Source of the DNA: Ornithinibacillus salinisoli
GTDB taxonomy: Bacteria > Bacillota > Bacilli > Bacillales > Amphibacillaceae
DNA: 64,000 nt
Assembly: GCF_042682545.1 (NCBI RefSeq)
Contig: NZ_JBHUHQ010000015.1
Strand: one strand, 5' to 3'
The position numbers were made by a program, and so were the translations under genes. This document shows positions 27,506 to 36,536 of the stretch, in pieces. Positions within the stretch are counted from its first letter, which is position 1; every line of letters begins with the position of its first letter. Below the pieces are notes generated by a model that saw nothing but the letters and a program-made list of their open reading frames with translations, had not been told where the DNA came from and did no database searches.

Positions 27506-29059
27506 ATGGCGAGGTCTTCTCTGGTTAAGCGTTTGAAGATGAGAAAATTGCATCAAAAGAATAAAAAGCAGCCTGATAAGGTTCGTGATAAAACGAAAAT
27601 TACGAAGAATTTGGATGAAAATATAAAGAATGTAAAGGAATTACTAGGTGAACCTGGTGATTTGGTTGTGCGTGAGTTAATTATTGGCGGGATTGAATCC
27701 CGAGCAGCACTTATTTACATAAGTGGGTTAACCGATGAAAATTTAATTAACAATAATATTTTAAAAACGATTCAATTAAATATGAAGCAATTTGAATCAG
27801 ATATTTTGGATAAGATTTACCAAGAAGTTATTGCGGTGACGGACATAAAAAAGGCCGAAGCAATGGATGAGGTTTCCTTTGCTATTCTAAATGGTGGTAC
27901 TGCATTTTATTTAGATGGGCGAGAAACGGTCTTGTTAATGGGGACTTCTGGTGGTGAATCCCGAGCTATTGAACAGCCTGATTCTGAAACCTTAATTCGT
28001 GGACCAAGAGATGGTTTTGTCGAAAACATTCAGACAAACATGGCACTTGTTCGGCGAGATATTAAAGATCCAAACCTGCGTTTTAAGACTCATGAAGTAG
28101 GAAAGCGATCCAAGCAAAAGTTAGTTGTTAGCTATGTAGAAGGAATCGCAAACCCAGATATTGTTAATGAAGTTAATCGTAGACTAGAAACGATTGATAT
28201 CGATTATCTTTCGGATTCTGCGTTTGTGGAGCAATGGATAGAGGATAGTTTTTTATCGCCATTTCCCCAATTATTAGATACAGAGCGTCCAGATAAGGTG
28301 TCATCTGATTTAATGCAAGGTAAAATAGCAATTTTAGTGGATGGTACTCCGTTTGTATTAATAGCTCCAATTACAATTGGAGATTCATTGCATTCTATGG
28401 AGGATTATAATCAACGTTGGTTTCCGGCAAGTTTGCTAAGAATATTACGTTATCTTTCTGCTTTTTTTGCTTTGTTTTTACCTTCCCTTTATATTGCACT
28501 TGTTTCTTATCATCCGGGGATGATTCCAAGTACGCTCGCGTATTCGATTGCTGCTACCCGAGAAGGGGTTCCTTTCCCAGCAGCAATTGAATCAATAATC
28601 ATGGCCATTACGTTTGAAATTTTACATGAGGCAGGTATTCGCCTACCTAAGGTTATTGGTCAAACGATAGGTATTGTTGGAGGGTTAGTTATTGGAGAAG
28701 CGGCAGTTAGTGCCGGGATCGTGAGTCCTATCATGGTCATCGTTACAGCACTAACAGCGATATCGTCCTTTGGTGTACCTTCGTACAGTGTAGCAATCAC
28801 CTTCCGAATGTTACGATTTGCCTTTATGATTGCTGCCTCATTTTTAGGGTTATATGGGATTGTACTAATTTACATTATGATAAATATCCATATCGTTAAT
28901 TTGAAAAGTATCGGGGTCCCATATTCGACTCCCTTTGCACCGTCTTTTGTTAATGACTGGAAAGATTTAGTTTTCCGTGCTCCTGTTACAGAGCTAAAGA
29001 GACGCCCATTATATTTAAAAACGAAGGATAAAAAATCAAAAGATATCAAACCGGAATAA
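27506..29059 (+). CDS. Spore germination receptor A subunit (GerAA family)
   Basis: A 517-residue integral protein of the spore inner membrane. The soluble N-terminal half (about 35-285) contains the family hallmarks GPRDGFVENIQTNMALVRRDI and PFPQLLDTERPDK. The C-terminal half has about five membrane helices (FFALFLPSLYIALVSYHPGM, PFPAAIESIIMAITFEILHEAG). It is the first gene of a complete A-B-C germinant receptor operon; these receptors release dormancy on sensing nutrients. A charged lysine-rich N-terminus of about 30 residues precedes the core. Confidence 0.95.
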   Translation: MARSSLVKRLKMRKLHQKNKKQPDKVRDKTKITKNLDENIKNVKELLGEPGDLVVRELIIGGIESRAALIYISGLTDENLINNNILKTIQLNMKQFESDILDKIYQEVIAVTDIKKAEAMDEVSFAILNGGTAFYLDGRETVLLMGTSGGESRAIEQPDSETLIRGPRDGFVENIQTNMALVRRDIKDPNLRFKTHEVGKRSKQKLVVSYVEGIANPDIVNEVNRRLETIDIDYLSDSAFVEQWIEDSFLSPFPQLLDTERPDKVSSDLMQGKIAILVDGTPFVLIAPITIGDSLHSMEDYNQRWFPASLLRILRYLSAFFALFLPSLYIALVSYHPGMIPSTLAYSIAATREGVPFPAAIESIIMAITFEILHEAGIRLPKVIGQTIGIVGGLVIGEAAVSAGIVSPIMVIVTALTAISSFGVPSYSVAITFRMLRFAFMIAASFLGLYGIVLIYIMINIHIVNLKSIGVPYSTPFAPSFVNDWKDLVFRAPVTELKRRPLYLKTKDKKSKDIKPE

Positions 29060-29074
29060 GGGAAGGAATAGCAC

Positions 29075-30184
29075 ATGAGTACATTTAAGTATGGTGATGA
29101 AAAAATTAAAAGTCGCGATATAATGATTGCTGTTCCTTCTATGCTAATTGCAGTAGGTATTATTTCGTTTCCGAGGCATCTTGCTGAGTCAACGAAGGCT
29201 TCTGATGGGTGGGCTGCTATTGTGTTAGGGGGAATTTTAGCGATAGTTCTAACATGGTCTGTTGCAAAAATTGCTGCGAGTTTCCCTAATCAATCCTTCT
29301 TAGCGTATGCCTCATTTCTAGTTTCAAGGCCGGTGGCAGTAGTACTAACCTTTCTATTTGCGATCCAAGGAATCATGATAGCCGCGTTAGAGGTTAGATC
29401 AATCACAGATATATCCCATCAATATTTGTTTGATCGAACACCAATGGAGGTAGTTTCTTTAACATTTTTACTTGTTGTTGTATACGCTGTATCTGGATCT
29501 CGAGCAGGAGTTTTAAGGTTAAATGCCTTGTTTTTGCCAATTATCTATTTAACTACAGCCATATTAATCTTTTTTTCAATCGGCTTTATGGAAGGGAAAA
29601 ATTTATTTCCAATATTTAAAACGGATATGCAGGGGTACGTACAGGGTACATTTAAAAGCACGTTATCCTATTCAGGAATTGGTATCCTATTTTTTTACAT
29701 ATCATTGGTGAAAAACCCCAAAAAAGCACCCCGATTGGCAGCTGTCGGGATGTCTGGTGTCGTGTTTATCTACTTGTTCATTTATTTAACAACAATTGCT
29801 GTTTTTGGAGATGTAACAACAGCAAATATTCGTTTTCCTTTAATTGAATTAGCAAAAACAATCGAAATTCCAGGTGGTTTTTTTGAACGGTTAGAATCCA
29901 TCTTCTTTGTCATATGGATTATGGCTATTTTTACGACAACAGCGATAGCCTTTGATGTTTCGTTAATGGCATTAAGCACTATTTTTCCCAAAGTAAATAA
30001 GTTGAAAATTGTCTTTCTACTTTCTCCGTTAATATTTTTAATTTCTATGTTGCCTAAGGATGTAATCGAGATAGAAAGATTTGGAGAGTATGTGAGTTAT
30101 TCTAGCTGGGGGTTAACCGGGGGTATCGTGATCCTACTATGGGTTTTTTACAAAGTAAAAGGGAGGAGAAAAAGTGGGAATTAA
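29075..30184 (+). CDS. Spore germination receptor B subunit (GerAB family)
   Basis: A 369-residue membrane protein of the APC-like transporter fold, with ten predicted helices; the B subunit is thought to hold the germinant site. It lies 15 bases after the A gene, and its end overlaps the C gene by 11 bases. The ligand cannot be read from sequence. Confidence 0.93.
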   Translation: MSTFKYGDEKIKSRDIMIAVPSMLIAVGIISFPRHLAESTKASDGWAAIVLGGILAIVLTWSVAKIAASFPNQSFLAYASFLVSRPVAVVLTFLFAIQGIMIAALEVRSITDISHQYLFDRTPMEVVSLTFLLVVVYAVSGSRAGVLRLNALFLPIIYLTTAILIFFSIGFMEGKNLFPIFKTDMQGYVQGTFKSTLSYSGIGILFFYISLVKNPKKAPRLAAVGMSGVVFIYLFIYLTTIAVFGDVTTANIRFPLIELAKTIEIPGGFFERLESIFFVIWIMAIFTTTAIAFDVSLMALSTIFPKVNKLKIVFLLSPLIFLISMLPKDVIEIERFGEYVSYSSWGLTGGIVILLWVFYKVKGRRKSGN

Positions 30185-31355
30185 AATATTTGTACAAATT
30201 TTAATTAGTAGTCTCTTCTTTATTTTACTTGCTGGATGTTGGGATGGGATCGAATTAGAGGATCGAGCATTTCTTGCAGGGGTTGCTGTAGATTTAGCGG
30301 AAGAGCAAGGAGGAAAATTACGATTTGAGCTAACAAATCAGTTTGTTGTTCCAGCAGGGCTTGGGTCGGCAACGGAAGCAGGTGGGGGAAAGGCATTTCG
30401 AAATCTCAGTCAAACTGGAGAAAGTCTGTATGAAATAAACGCTCGGATTTCCAAGCAAGCTAACCGGACAATAAATACAGACCATGTTGAAATAGTTGTC
30501 GTTTCACAGAATGTCGCAAAAAAAACTGGGTTATTTGCTGATGTTTTGGATGTGTTTATTCGCCAACAGACTATGCGGAGAGGAATATTAATAGCGATTG
30601 TGGATGGAAAAGCAGGGGATGTTTTACATGTTGAGACAGAGCATGTAAAAATTCCTGGACAATATATTAGTGAACTACTTGAAAATAAACAAACTCCTGA
30701 GACGATTATTCCTGTAAGAATTGGTGATATTCAGGAGTCACTTTTAAATAATAGAAGTTTTATCATTCCGCAAGTTGCTACTTTTACAAAAAACAGTGTG
30801 AATTACGAGGGAATTGCTGTTTTTCACGGGCATACAAGTCAGATGGTTGATACACTAAACGGTGATGATGCAAAAGGATTGAACTTCATTATAGGTAATG
30901 GTCAAGAAGGTAGTGTAACAGCAGATGTTGAAGAGGAGCAGGTTACATACATTATTTCGAATGGTAGTAGTAAAATAAAGCTTAAAAATCGTGATAAAGA
31001 GAATATGTCTTTTGAAGTGGATATGGATATTACCGCAAGTATTGTCGAATATTTCGGTACATTGGATTTTTACAAAAAGAATAATCAAGAGAAATTTGAA
31101 AAAGCATTGGAAGAAAAAATAAAAACGTTAACTGAGGGAACCGTAGAAAAAGTAAAAGACGAACTACAAGTTGATGTATTAGGATTGGATAACTATCTTC
31201 GAATGAATCATTATAGCCTATGGGAAGAAGTAAAGGGTGATTGGGACTATGGAGAAAATTACTTTTCTAAAAGTGATATTAAAGTTAACGTGAATACTAC
31301 CGTTCGTGAGCCAGGTAATTCCATTCGGGTTAAGAAGAAAGGAGAAGAAGAATAA
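30174..31355 (+). CDS. Spore germination receptor C subunit, lipoprotein (GerAC family)
   Basis: A 393-residue lipoprotein with signal peptide and lipobox LAGC (Cys at residue 22), then WDGIELEDRAFLAG, the family start. Domains 1-3 of the GerAC fold follow, with RRGILIAIVDGKA and KIPGQYISELLEN typical. GTG start with GGGAGGAG upstream, within the end of the B gene. Confidence 0.93.
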   Translation: MGIKIFVQILISSLFFILLAGCWDGIELEDRAFLAGVAVDLAEEQGGKLRFELTNQFVVPAGLGSATEAGGGKAFRNLSQTGESLYEINARISKQANRTINTDHVEIVVVSQNVAKKTGLFADVLDVFIRQQTMRRGILIAIVDGKAGDVLHVETEHVKIPGQYISELLENKQTPETIIPVRIGDIQESLLNNRSFIIPQVATFTKNSVNYEGIAVFHGHTSQMVDTLNGDDAKGLNFIIGNGQEGSVTADVEEEQVTYIISNGSSKIKLKNRDKENMSFEVDMDITASIVEYFGTLDFYKKNNQEKFEKALEEKIKTLTEGTVEKVKDELQVDVLGLDNYLRMNHYSLWEEVKGDWDYGENYFSKSDIKVNVNTTVREPGNSIRVKKKGEEE

Positions 31356-31516
31356 TGTGGCAGTTGATTATGGAAAGAGTACCTTCGATGATAGGGATAT
31401 TTTGTACGTTATTGGCTTTTTTAGTGCCATATGTCATATATAAAGTAAATCAGAAGTTTCATCGTGAAGCGGATCCGCCATGGAAGAGAGAGGAGAAAAG
31501 TAGTGTGAAAGAGTGA
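31355..31516 (+). CDS. Small membrane protein at the end of the germination receptor operon
   Basis: A 53-residue protein whose ATG overlaps the stop of the C-subunit gene (TAATG), so it is translationally coupled. It has one hydrophobic helix (about 12-30) and a charged tail rich in Lys and Glu. Some Bacillus germinant receptor operons carry a small D subunit with two helices that modulates germination; this could be a short relative, by position only. Confidence 0.7.
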   Translation: MWQLIMERVPSMIGIFCTLLAFLVPYVIYKVNQKFHREADPPWKREEKSSVKE

Positions 31517-31559
31517 TGGATAGAGTGACCACAGGATAGATGTGTTTACAATATTTAAC

Positions 31560-31574
31560 AGGTGCCAGGCACCT
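31560..31574. repeat. Decayed REP remnant
   Basis: AGGTGCCAGGCACCT, the joined outer arms of a REP with the centre missing. It lies between the germination operon and the chemoreceptor gene. Confidence 0.55.
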
Positions 31575-31664
31575 AAATGTTAAAGTTGACTTGGTTTCTG
31601 TCGATAATAGAAATAGGAGTTGTCAGAAAAAACCAAGAAAGTTAGCATTTAGGGGGATATTATA

Positions 31665-33206
31665 TTGAAAAAAGAAAGAAATAAACTTATGCACTTTATG
31701 GCTGGTGCGGTTATATTACTGATGGTCATAGTGAATATTTTAGGGAGATATTTCCATCTATTCGATTTCTCCCATGGTAGTGGGAGCTTCGTTACATCGT
31801 ATGATATTGAAGCTTCGTTTGGCATGGCACAACATGTTTTGTTCATTCTTCCAATTGTCTTTTTTGTATTAAGTATTTTATTGTATCGCAGGAACAACAA
31901 TCATCGGTATATTCCATACCTACTAACACTAGCATTAACATTTGCTAGTATTGCGATTATATCGGGTGGAAGCGGAAGAGTAGAATTTCACTTTAGTATA
32001 TTTATGGTAGTTGCAGCTGTCGGTTATTATCAGAAGATCAAATTACTTTTAATGATGACAGTTCTATTTGCGATACAGCATATTGTAGGGTTATTATTTT
32101 TCCCAGAGCTCGTCTTTGGTGTTGAACATTATATGTTTTCTATGTTTTTATGGCATGCTATCTTCCTAGTACTTACTTCATCGGTAGTTAGTTGGCAAGT
32201 GTATAGTGGCAAAAAAATAGAAAACTATTATCAAGAAAAACAGCAAGAACAAAGAAAAACTATTATTGAGGACATCGTTGAGCGTTTGTCTACGACATCT
32301 AGCCAGATTTTATCAGTATCCGATACACTTTCAAGTAACACGAAGGAATCATATCAAGCTAGTGGGCAGCTAGCTGCATCAATGGAAGAGGTTTCTGCTA
32401 GTATCGAACAACAATTAGAAATAATCCAAGATAATAGGAAAGTTATTACACAGATAGATGAAGGAATCAAAAGTATTAACCAAACGGCCAAAACAGTTGC
32501 AGCGAATTCTACTACTTCAGCAACAGAGGCACAGCGTGGAAGTGAATTGATTGAAAAATTATTATTACAAATGAAAGAAATAACGGTAGATGTCGATGAG
32601 TCTTATACGAATGTGAAAGAGCTGCTTCGCCGTTCTCAATCCATTGAGGGGATCGTGGAAGTAATTTCTGATATCGCAGATCAAACTAACCTTTTAGCAT
32701 TGAATGCATCTATTGAATCTGCAAGAGCAGGGGAGTATGGAAAAGGATTTGCTGTTGTAGCGGATGAAGTTAGAAAGTTGGCAGTACAGTCTCAAGAATC
32801 ATCCCAAAATATTTCAAAGATTATTAAACAAATATTAATAGAAACCAATCAGTCTGTAAAGTCGATGGAAAACGTAAAAGCTTCTACAACGGAAGGACTA
32901 GACACGGCGGAAAAATCCAATAAAGTATTTCATCATATTTCTAAAGAAACAAATGAAATCGCTCTACAAGTACAAAGTGTATCTTCATTGACAGATAACT
33001 TATCTTCTTCTTCTGAGAAAGTGAATGCCTCAATGCAGCAGATCACAGAAGCTGCAGAGCAATCAGTTTCTGGAACAAAAGAAGGAATGAGCTCTTCTGA
33101 TCTGCAGCATGAACTAACTGAAGGAACGGTAGATGTCTCGAAGAAATTAAATGAATTAACCTCTGAGTTGGAAGAAGTTATTCGAACGTTAAGGAACGAG
33201 GTTTAG
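31665..33206 (+). CDS. Methyl-accepting chemotaxis protein with a multi-helix membrane sensor
   Basis: A 513-residue chemoreceptor. The first 185 residues form about five or six closely spaced helices with short loops and no extracellular ligand domain, and there is no recognisable HAMP domain. The cytoplasmic signalling domain spans about 200-510. Its conserved hairpin tip reads IADQTNLLALNASIESARAGEYGKGFAVVADEVRKLA. TTG start preceded by AGGGGGAT. A Rho-independent terminator follows. The signal sensed is unknown. Confidence 0.88.
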   Translation: MKKERNKLMHFMAGAVILLMVIVNILGRYFHLFDFSHGSGSFVTSYDIEASFGMAQHVLFILPIVFFVLSILLYRRNNNHRYIPYLLTLALTFASIAIISGGSGRVEFHFSIFMVVAAVGYYQKIKLLLMMTVLFAIQHIVGLLFFPELVFGVEHYMFSMFLWHAIFLVLTSSVVSWQVYSGKKIENYYQEKQQEQRKTIIEDIVERLSTTSSQILSVSDTLSSNTKESYQASGQLAASMEEVSASIEQQLEIIQDNRKVITQIDEGIKSINQTAKTVAANSTTSATEAQRGSELIEKLLLQMKEITVDVDESYTNVKELLRRSQSIEGIVEVISDIADQTNLLALNASIESARAGEYGKGFAVVADEVRKLAVQSQESSQNISKIIKQILIETNQSVKSMENVKASTTEGLDTAEKSNKVFHHISKETNEIALQVQSVSSLTDNLSSSSEKVNASMQQITEAAEQSVSGTKEGMSSSDLQHELTEGTVDVSKKLNELTSELEEVIRTLRNEV

Positions 33207-33237
33207 TGAGTGAAAGTAGTATTATAGGTGCCAAAGG

Positions 33238-33270
33238 ATAACAGTTGTGTGATTCAGCTGTTATTTTTTT
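33238..33270 (+). terminator. Rho-independent terminator of the chemoreceptor gene
   Basis: ATAACAG / CTGTTAT stem with a 13-base loop followed by a run of seven T. Confidence 0.75.
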
Positions 33271-33354
33271 ATTAAGACTTTTACCGATAGAGTTAGAATA
33301 TTATGTTAATATTGGGGTGTAGTTTCGTAAGTTTACCAATTGGGGGTGAGGGTT

Positions 33355-33942
33355 ATGAAAAAAATAGTTTTGATCGGTGGATTGTGGTTATTTATGATAT
33401 GCCTTGTAGGATGTGACTCCTCTTCGACAACCCAAGCAAGTTTTAAACTAGATGGGTTAGATAATTATGATGTTTCCCAAACAAGTGATGAGGTGAACGA
33501 TGAAATATTTATTTATCGTCTCGTCGTGGAAAAGGAAGAATATCAAGTAGGTCAACCAGTAAAAATCTATGCAGAACTAGAGTATACTGGTGAAAACGAG
33601 GAAATTACTATATATCATGCAGCTTCCCCGTTTTATTTTCCAATAGAAGAAAAGGTCCGAGGTTTTGATATTGGTTATGGAATGGATGAACCGTTGATTA
33701 GTACTACGCTTAAAAAGGGAGAACCTCTTCGAGAAGTATATGTCAAGAATGCTGGGTACAGTGATATAGATGAAGATGATTATGTCTCGTTTATTAAACG
33801 GTTCCTGGAAAACGATGGGTTTCCGAGTGGATTTTATGTAGTTAGTGGATATGCAGATTTTACTATTTATTCTAGTGAAAATACAGCAGGTAAAAAGGAC
33901 TTCCGAATGGAAGCGCAAATTGATTTTAAAGTAGTGGAATAG
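33355..33942 (+). CDS. Putative lipoprotein of unknown function
   Basis: A 195-residue protein with an N-terminal signal and lipobox LVGC, followed by a Ser/Thr-rich linker and a beta-strand-rich domain (YQVGQPVKIYAELEYTGENEEITIYHA). That pattern is compatible with an Ig-like or BsuPI-type intracellular proteinase inhibitor fold. I do not recognise the family. ATG at 33355 is preferred over an upstream TTG that lies before the GGGGGTGAGG site. The small gene at 33985 follows after 42 bases. Confidence 0.7.
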   Translation: MKKIVLIGGLWLFMICLVGCDSSSTTQASFKLDGLDNYDVSQTSDEVNDEIFIYRLVVEKEEYQVGQPVKIYAELEYTGENEEITIYHAASPFYFPIEEKVRGFDIGYGMDEPLISTTLKKGEPLREVYVKNAGYSDIDEDDYVSFIKRFLENDGFPSGFYVVSGYADFTIYSSENTAGKKDFRMEAQIDFKVVE

Positions 33943-33984
33943 AGCAAATAGTTATGTTCAGGCATTTCCAAAAAGGAGGAAATC

Positions 33985-34173
33985 ATGTCTAGTTATAACG
34001 AAGGACCACATAAACCATTTAACGATGCAATGGAACATCAACAAAATATAGTAGGAACTCCTTTAGGCAAAAAGGGAAGACTTCCGCTACCAATAAAGCT
34101 AATCGGCTACTTTATGGTAGGAGGTTCTGTGTTATTCGTCCTTATTGGAATCATTTTAAATTTTTTGAACTAG
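33985..34173 (+). CDS. Small single-helix membrane protein
   Basis: A 62-residue protein with a polar N-terminal half and one hydrophobic helix at about 40-60 (YFMVGGSVLFVLIGIILNF). A strong AAAAAGGAGG site supports translation. It may be cotranscribed with the lipoprotein gene. Function unknown. Confidence 0.7.
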   Translation: MSSYNEGPHKPFNDAMEHQQNIVGTPLGKKGRLPLPIKLIGYFMVGGSVLFVLIGIILNFLN

Positions 34174-34230
34174 GGAAGCAGCGTTTAGGTAAGAGTAGAC
34201 AGTTTAGTTTGAAGAAAAATAAACCATCGG

Positions 34231-34271
34231 GGTGCCTGTCACTTGTCAATTTTTGACAAGTGACAGGCACC
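34231..34271. repeat. REP palindrome, class C (perfect)
   Basis: A 41-base perfect palindrome with arms GGTGCCTGTCACTTGTCAA / TTGACAAGTGACAGGCACC and a 3-base loop TTT. It lies upstream of guaC, followed by a partial TTTCGACA. Confidence 0.93.
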
Positions 34272-34321
34272 TACATATTTCGACATTAGGGAGATAGGGC
34301 TTGGAATTTGTTCAAAAACCT

Positions 34322-34350
34322 TTGACATCTTTCAGAAAATAAGTTACATT
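34322..34350 (+). promoter_or_regulatory. Sigma-A promoter of guaC
   Basis: TTGACA (34322-34327), a 17-base spacer, and TACATT (34345-34350). Initiation would fall near 34357, about 50 bases before the start codon. Confidence 0.65.
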
Positions 34351-34410
34351 ACTAAAGGCGAACGTTTTAAAACAACTTATAATTAATATTCGTATTTAGG
34401 AGTGTGTACG

Positions 34411-35391
34411 ATGGAAAATATATTTGATTATGAAGATATCCAGTTGATTCCACGAAAATGCGTGGTGAATAGCAGATCTGAATGTGATACTACAACAACA
34501 CTTGGTGGGCATTCATTTAAGTTACCTGTCGTACCTGCAAACATGCAGACTATTATTGATGAAAAAATTGCAATTACTTTAGCTGAGAATGGGTATTTTT
34601 ATATCATGCATCGTTTTGAAGCAGAGAAACGTGCAGATTTTATTCGTGATATGAAATCACGTGACTTGATCGCTTCGATCAGTGTAGGAGTGAAAGCAGA
34701 AGAATATCAATTTGTTGAAAAATTAGTAGCAGAGCAGCTAGTACCAGAATATATTACGATCGATATTGCACATGGTCATTCTGATGCGGTGATCGAAATG
34801 ATTCAACATATAAAGAATCACTTGCCTGAAACTTTTGTCATTGCTGGGAATGTTGGAACCCCTGAAGCAGTGAAGGATTTAGAAGAGGCTGGTGCGGATG
34901 CAACAAAAGTAGGAATTGGACCAGGAAAAGTATGTATCACGAAGATTAAAACAGGATTCGGTACAGGAGGCTGGCAATTGGCAGCAGTGAAAGCTTGTGC
35001 TGAAGCAGCGACCAAACCGATTATTGCTGATGGTGGTATTCGAACTAACGGGGATATCGCCAAGTCCATTCGATTTGGGGCGACTATGGTAATGGTTGGA
35101 TCATTGTTTGCTGGACATGAAGAGTCACCTGGTGAAATGGTTGAAAAGGATGGCGTACTGTATAAAGAGTACTTTGGTTCTGCATCTGAATTCCAAAAAG
35201 GTGAAAAGAAGAACGTTGAAGGTAAAAAAATGATTGTGGAGTATAAAGGTCAATTACAAGATACACTTACGGAGATGGAGCAGGATCTCCAGTCTTCTAT
35301 ATCTTATGCTGGTGGCACTACATTAGATGCTATCCGTGAAGTGGATTATGTTGTAGTGAAGAACTCCATATTTAATGGTGATCGTAATTAA
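34411..35391 (+). CDS. guaC: GMP reductase
   Basis: A 326-residue NADPH-dependent enzyme that converts GMP to IMP in purine interconversion. The IMPDH/GMPR active-site loop reads GIGPGKVCITK, with the catalytic Cys at 175. VVPANMQTIIDE, DIAHGHSD and ADGGIRTNGDIAKSIRFGA are conserved. Length is that of Gram-positive GuaC, and CBS domains are absent as expected. The start at 34411 follows AGGAGTG; a GTG three codons earlier overlaps the site. Confidence 0.96.
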   Translation: MENIFDYEDIQLIPRKCVVNSRSECDTTTTLGGHSFKLPVVPANMQTIIDEKIAITLAENGYFYIMHRFEAEKRADFIRDMKSRDLIASISVGVKAEEYQFVEKLVAEQLVPEYITIDIAHGHSDAVIEMIQHIKNHLPETFVIAGNVGTPEAVKDLEEAGADATKVGIGPGKVCITKIKTGFGTGGWQLAAVKACAEAATKPIIADGGIRTNGDIAKSIRFGATMVMVGSLFAGHEESPGEMVEKDGVLYKEYFGSASEFQKGEKKNVEGKKMIVEYKGQLQDTLTEMEQDLQSSISYAGGTTLDAIREVDYVVVKNSIFNGDRN

Positions 35392-35418
35392 GGAGAGCAT
35401 AACTATATTTATGATCAT

Positions 35419-35467
35419 AAAGCTGTCAGATTGATGTGATTTTCTCACATTAACTGGCAGCTTTTTT
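35419..35467 (+). terminator. Rho-independent terminator of guaC
   Basis: AAAGCTGTCAG and CTGGCAGCTTT form the outer stem, with an inner TGTGA / TCACA, followed by TTTTTT. Confidence 0.85.
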
Positions 35468-35498
35468 AAATATTATATATGAATCATTAAAACTTCAA

Positions 35499-35526
35499 GT
35501 GCCTGTCACCTCCCGAATTTTGTCGA
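35499..35526. repeat. Half REP (left arm)
   Basis: GTGCCTGTCACCTCCCGAAT followed by TTTGTCGA, the left part of a class B element (complement of the TTCGGGAGGTGAC arm). The right part is missing. Confidence 0.8.
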
Positions 35527-35574
35527 AGCTCACGAAGTTATTTGATATTTTTAAAAAATTCCTAAGATTTTATA

Positions 35575-35603
35575 TTGAAAAAACATATGAAGTTTGTTAA
35601 TAT
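35575..35603 (+). promoter_or_regulatory. Probable promoter of the RpiR-led D-peptide/amino acid operon
   Basis: TTGAAA (35575-35580), a 17-base spacer, and TAATAT (35598-35603). Confidence 0.5.
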
Positions 35604-35615
35604 ACTCGTAAACTT

Positions 35616-35660
35616 ATGAAGGATTCACTTTATATTTATAATTAATGAAGGATTCCCTTC
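35616..35660. promoter_or_regulatory. Candidate operator of the RpiR regulator at 35679
   Basis: ATGAAGGATTC occurs twice in direct orientation (35616-35626 and 35645-35655), starts 29 bases apart. The second copy is part of the inverted repeat GAAGG-ATTC-CCTTC (35647-35660). Location between promoter and regulator start suggests autoregulation. Confidence 0.45.
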
Positions 35661-35678
35661 GAATAAAGGAATGGTTAA

Positions 35679-36515
35679 ATGGAACATATTTTCAATAGAA
35701 TGGATGAGCAACATTCTACCTATTCCAAAAGCTTTCAGAAGGTTGCTTCATACTTTTATCGAAATCCGAACGTATTTGCTTTGAATTCTGCGATGCAGGC
35801 TAGTAAAGAAGTTGGGGTTAGTGAGACGACAATAATTCGGTTTTGCCATAAACTTGGTTATAAAGGATATAGCGATCTTCAGCAAGAAGTTCAGAGTTGT
35901 TTATTAAATAGAAGTAGTCTATCTGATTATGTAGAGGATAAAGACGAAGGTAAAACTTCTATTAAGAATCTAATGTTACATGATATACATAATATCCAAA
36001 AGGTAATTGAACAAATATCGGAGGATGATTTAGATACTGTTGTTACCAAACTCTCAAATGCAGATCGTATTCTTGTATCAGGTGTTCGGTCTTCTCATGC
36101 ATTAGCTAATTGGTTTGCCTTTGCACTTGACTTAGTGATTGGCAAGACACGTTTTTTTCAACCAAATATAGATGATGTTTTATTGCGACTTAGTGAGGTT
36201 ACAACTAACAGTGTATTTGTTGCTTTTTCCTTTCATAGATATGCAGTAAGTACTATTCAAAGTGCTAAACTAGCTAAACAGCAAGGTGCTTTTGTGGTTT
36301 CTATTTCTGATTCAAAATTTGCTCCTATTGCAGATTTTTCCGATCTCATATTGCCCATCCGTTTAGATGTGAAATCAACGCTGGATGCAGCCCCAATTGT
36401 TTTTTCTTTGATGAATAGTATTGTTTCTACAATATCATTAAGAAATCCAGAAACGTTTCAAAAACGAGTGGAGATGTTGGACGCAATTGAAGCAACAGAC
36501 TTTTTTGCTAAGTAA
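35679..36515 (+). CDS. RpiR/MurR-family transcriptional regulator
   Basis: A 278-residue regulator with an HTH_6 domain (about 1-77; ASKEVGVSETTIIRFCHKLG) and a SIS domain (about 110-250; VFVAFSFHRYAVSTI in the phosphosugar-loop position). The SIS ligand pocket lacks the usual S-x-S-G-x-T pattern, so the effector may not be a sugar phosphate. It heads the operon and leaves 21 bases before the M20 hydrolase gene. Confidence 0.85.
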   Translation: MEHIFNRMDEQHSTYSKSFQKVASYFYRNPNVFALNSAMQASKEVGVSETTIIRFCHKLGYKGYSDLQQEVQSCLLNRSSLSDYVEDKDEGKTSIKNLMLHDIHNIQKVIEQISEDDLDTVVTKLSNADRILVSGVRSSHALANWFAFALDLVIGKTRFFQPNIDDVLLRLSEVTTNSVFVAFSFHRYAVSTIQSAKLAKQQGAFVVSISDSKFAPIADFSDLILPIRLDVKSTLDAAPIVFSLMNSIVSTISLRNPETFQKRVEMLDAIEATDFFAK

Positions 36516-36536
36516 AATAAAGAAAGGAGCATTTGT

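Noticed and set aside
34359..34392. PurBox pair upstream of guaC (CGAAC ... ATTCG)
   Set aside because: The two half-sites are about 25 bases apart, imperfect, and lie downstream of the likely transcription start; too weak to call a PurR operator.
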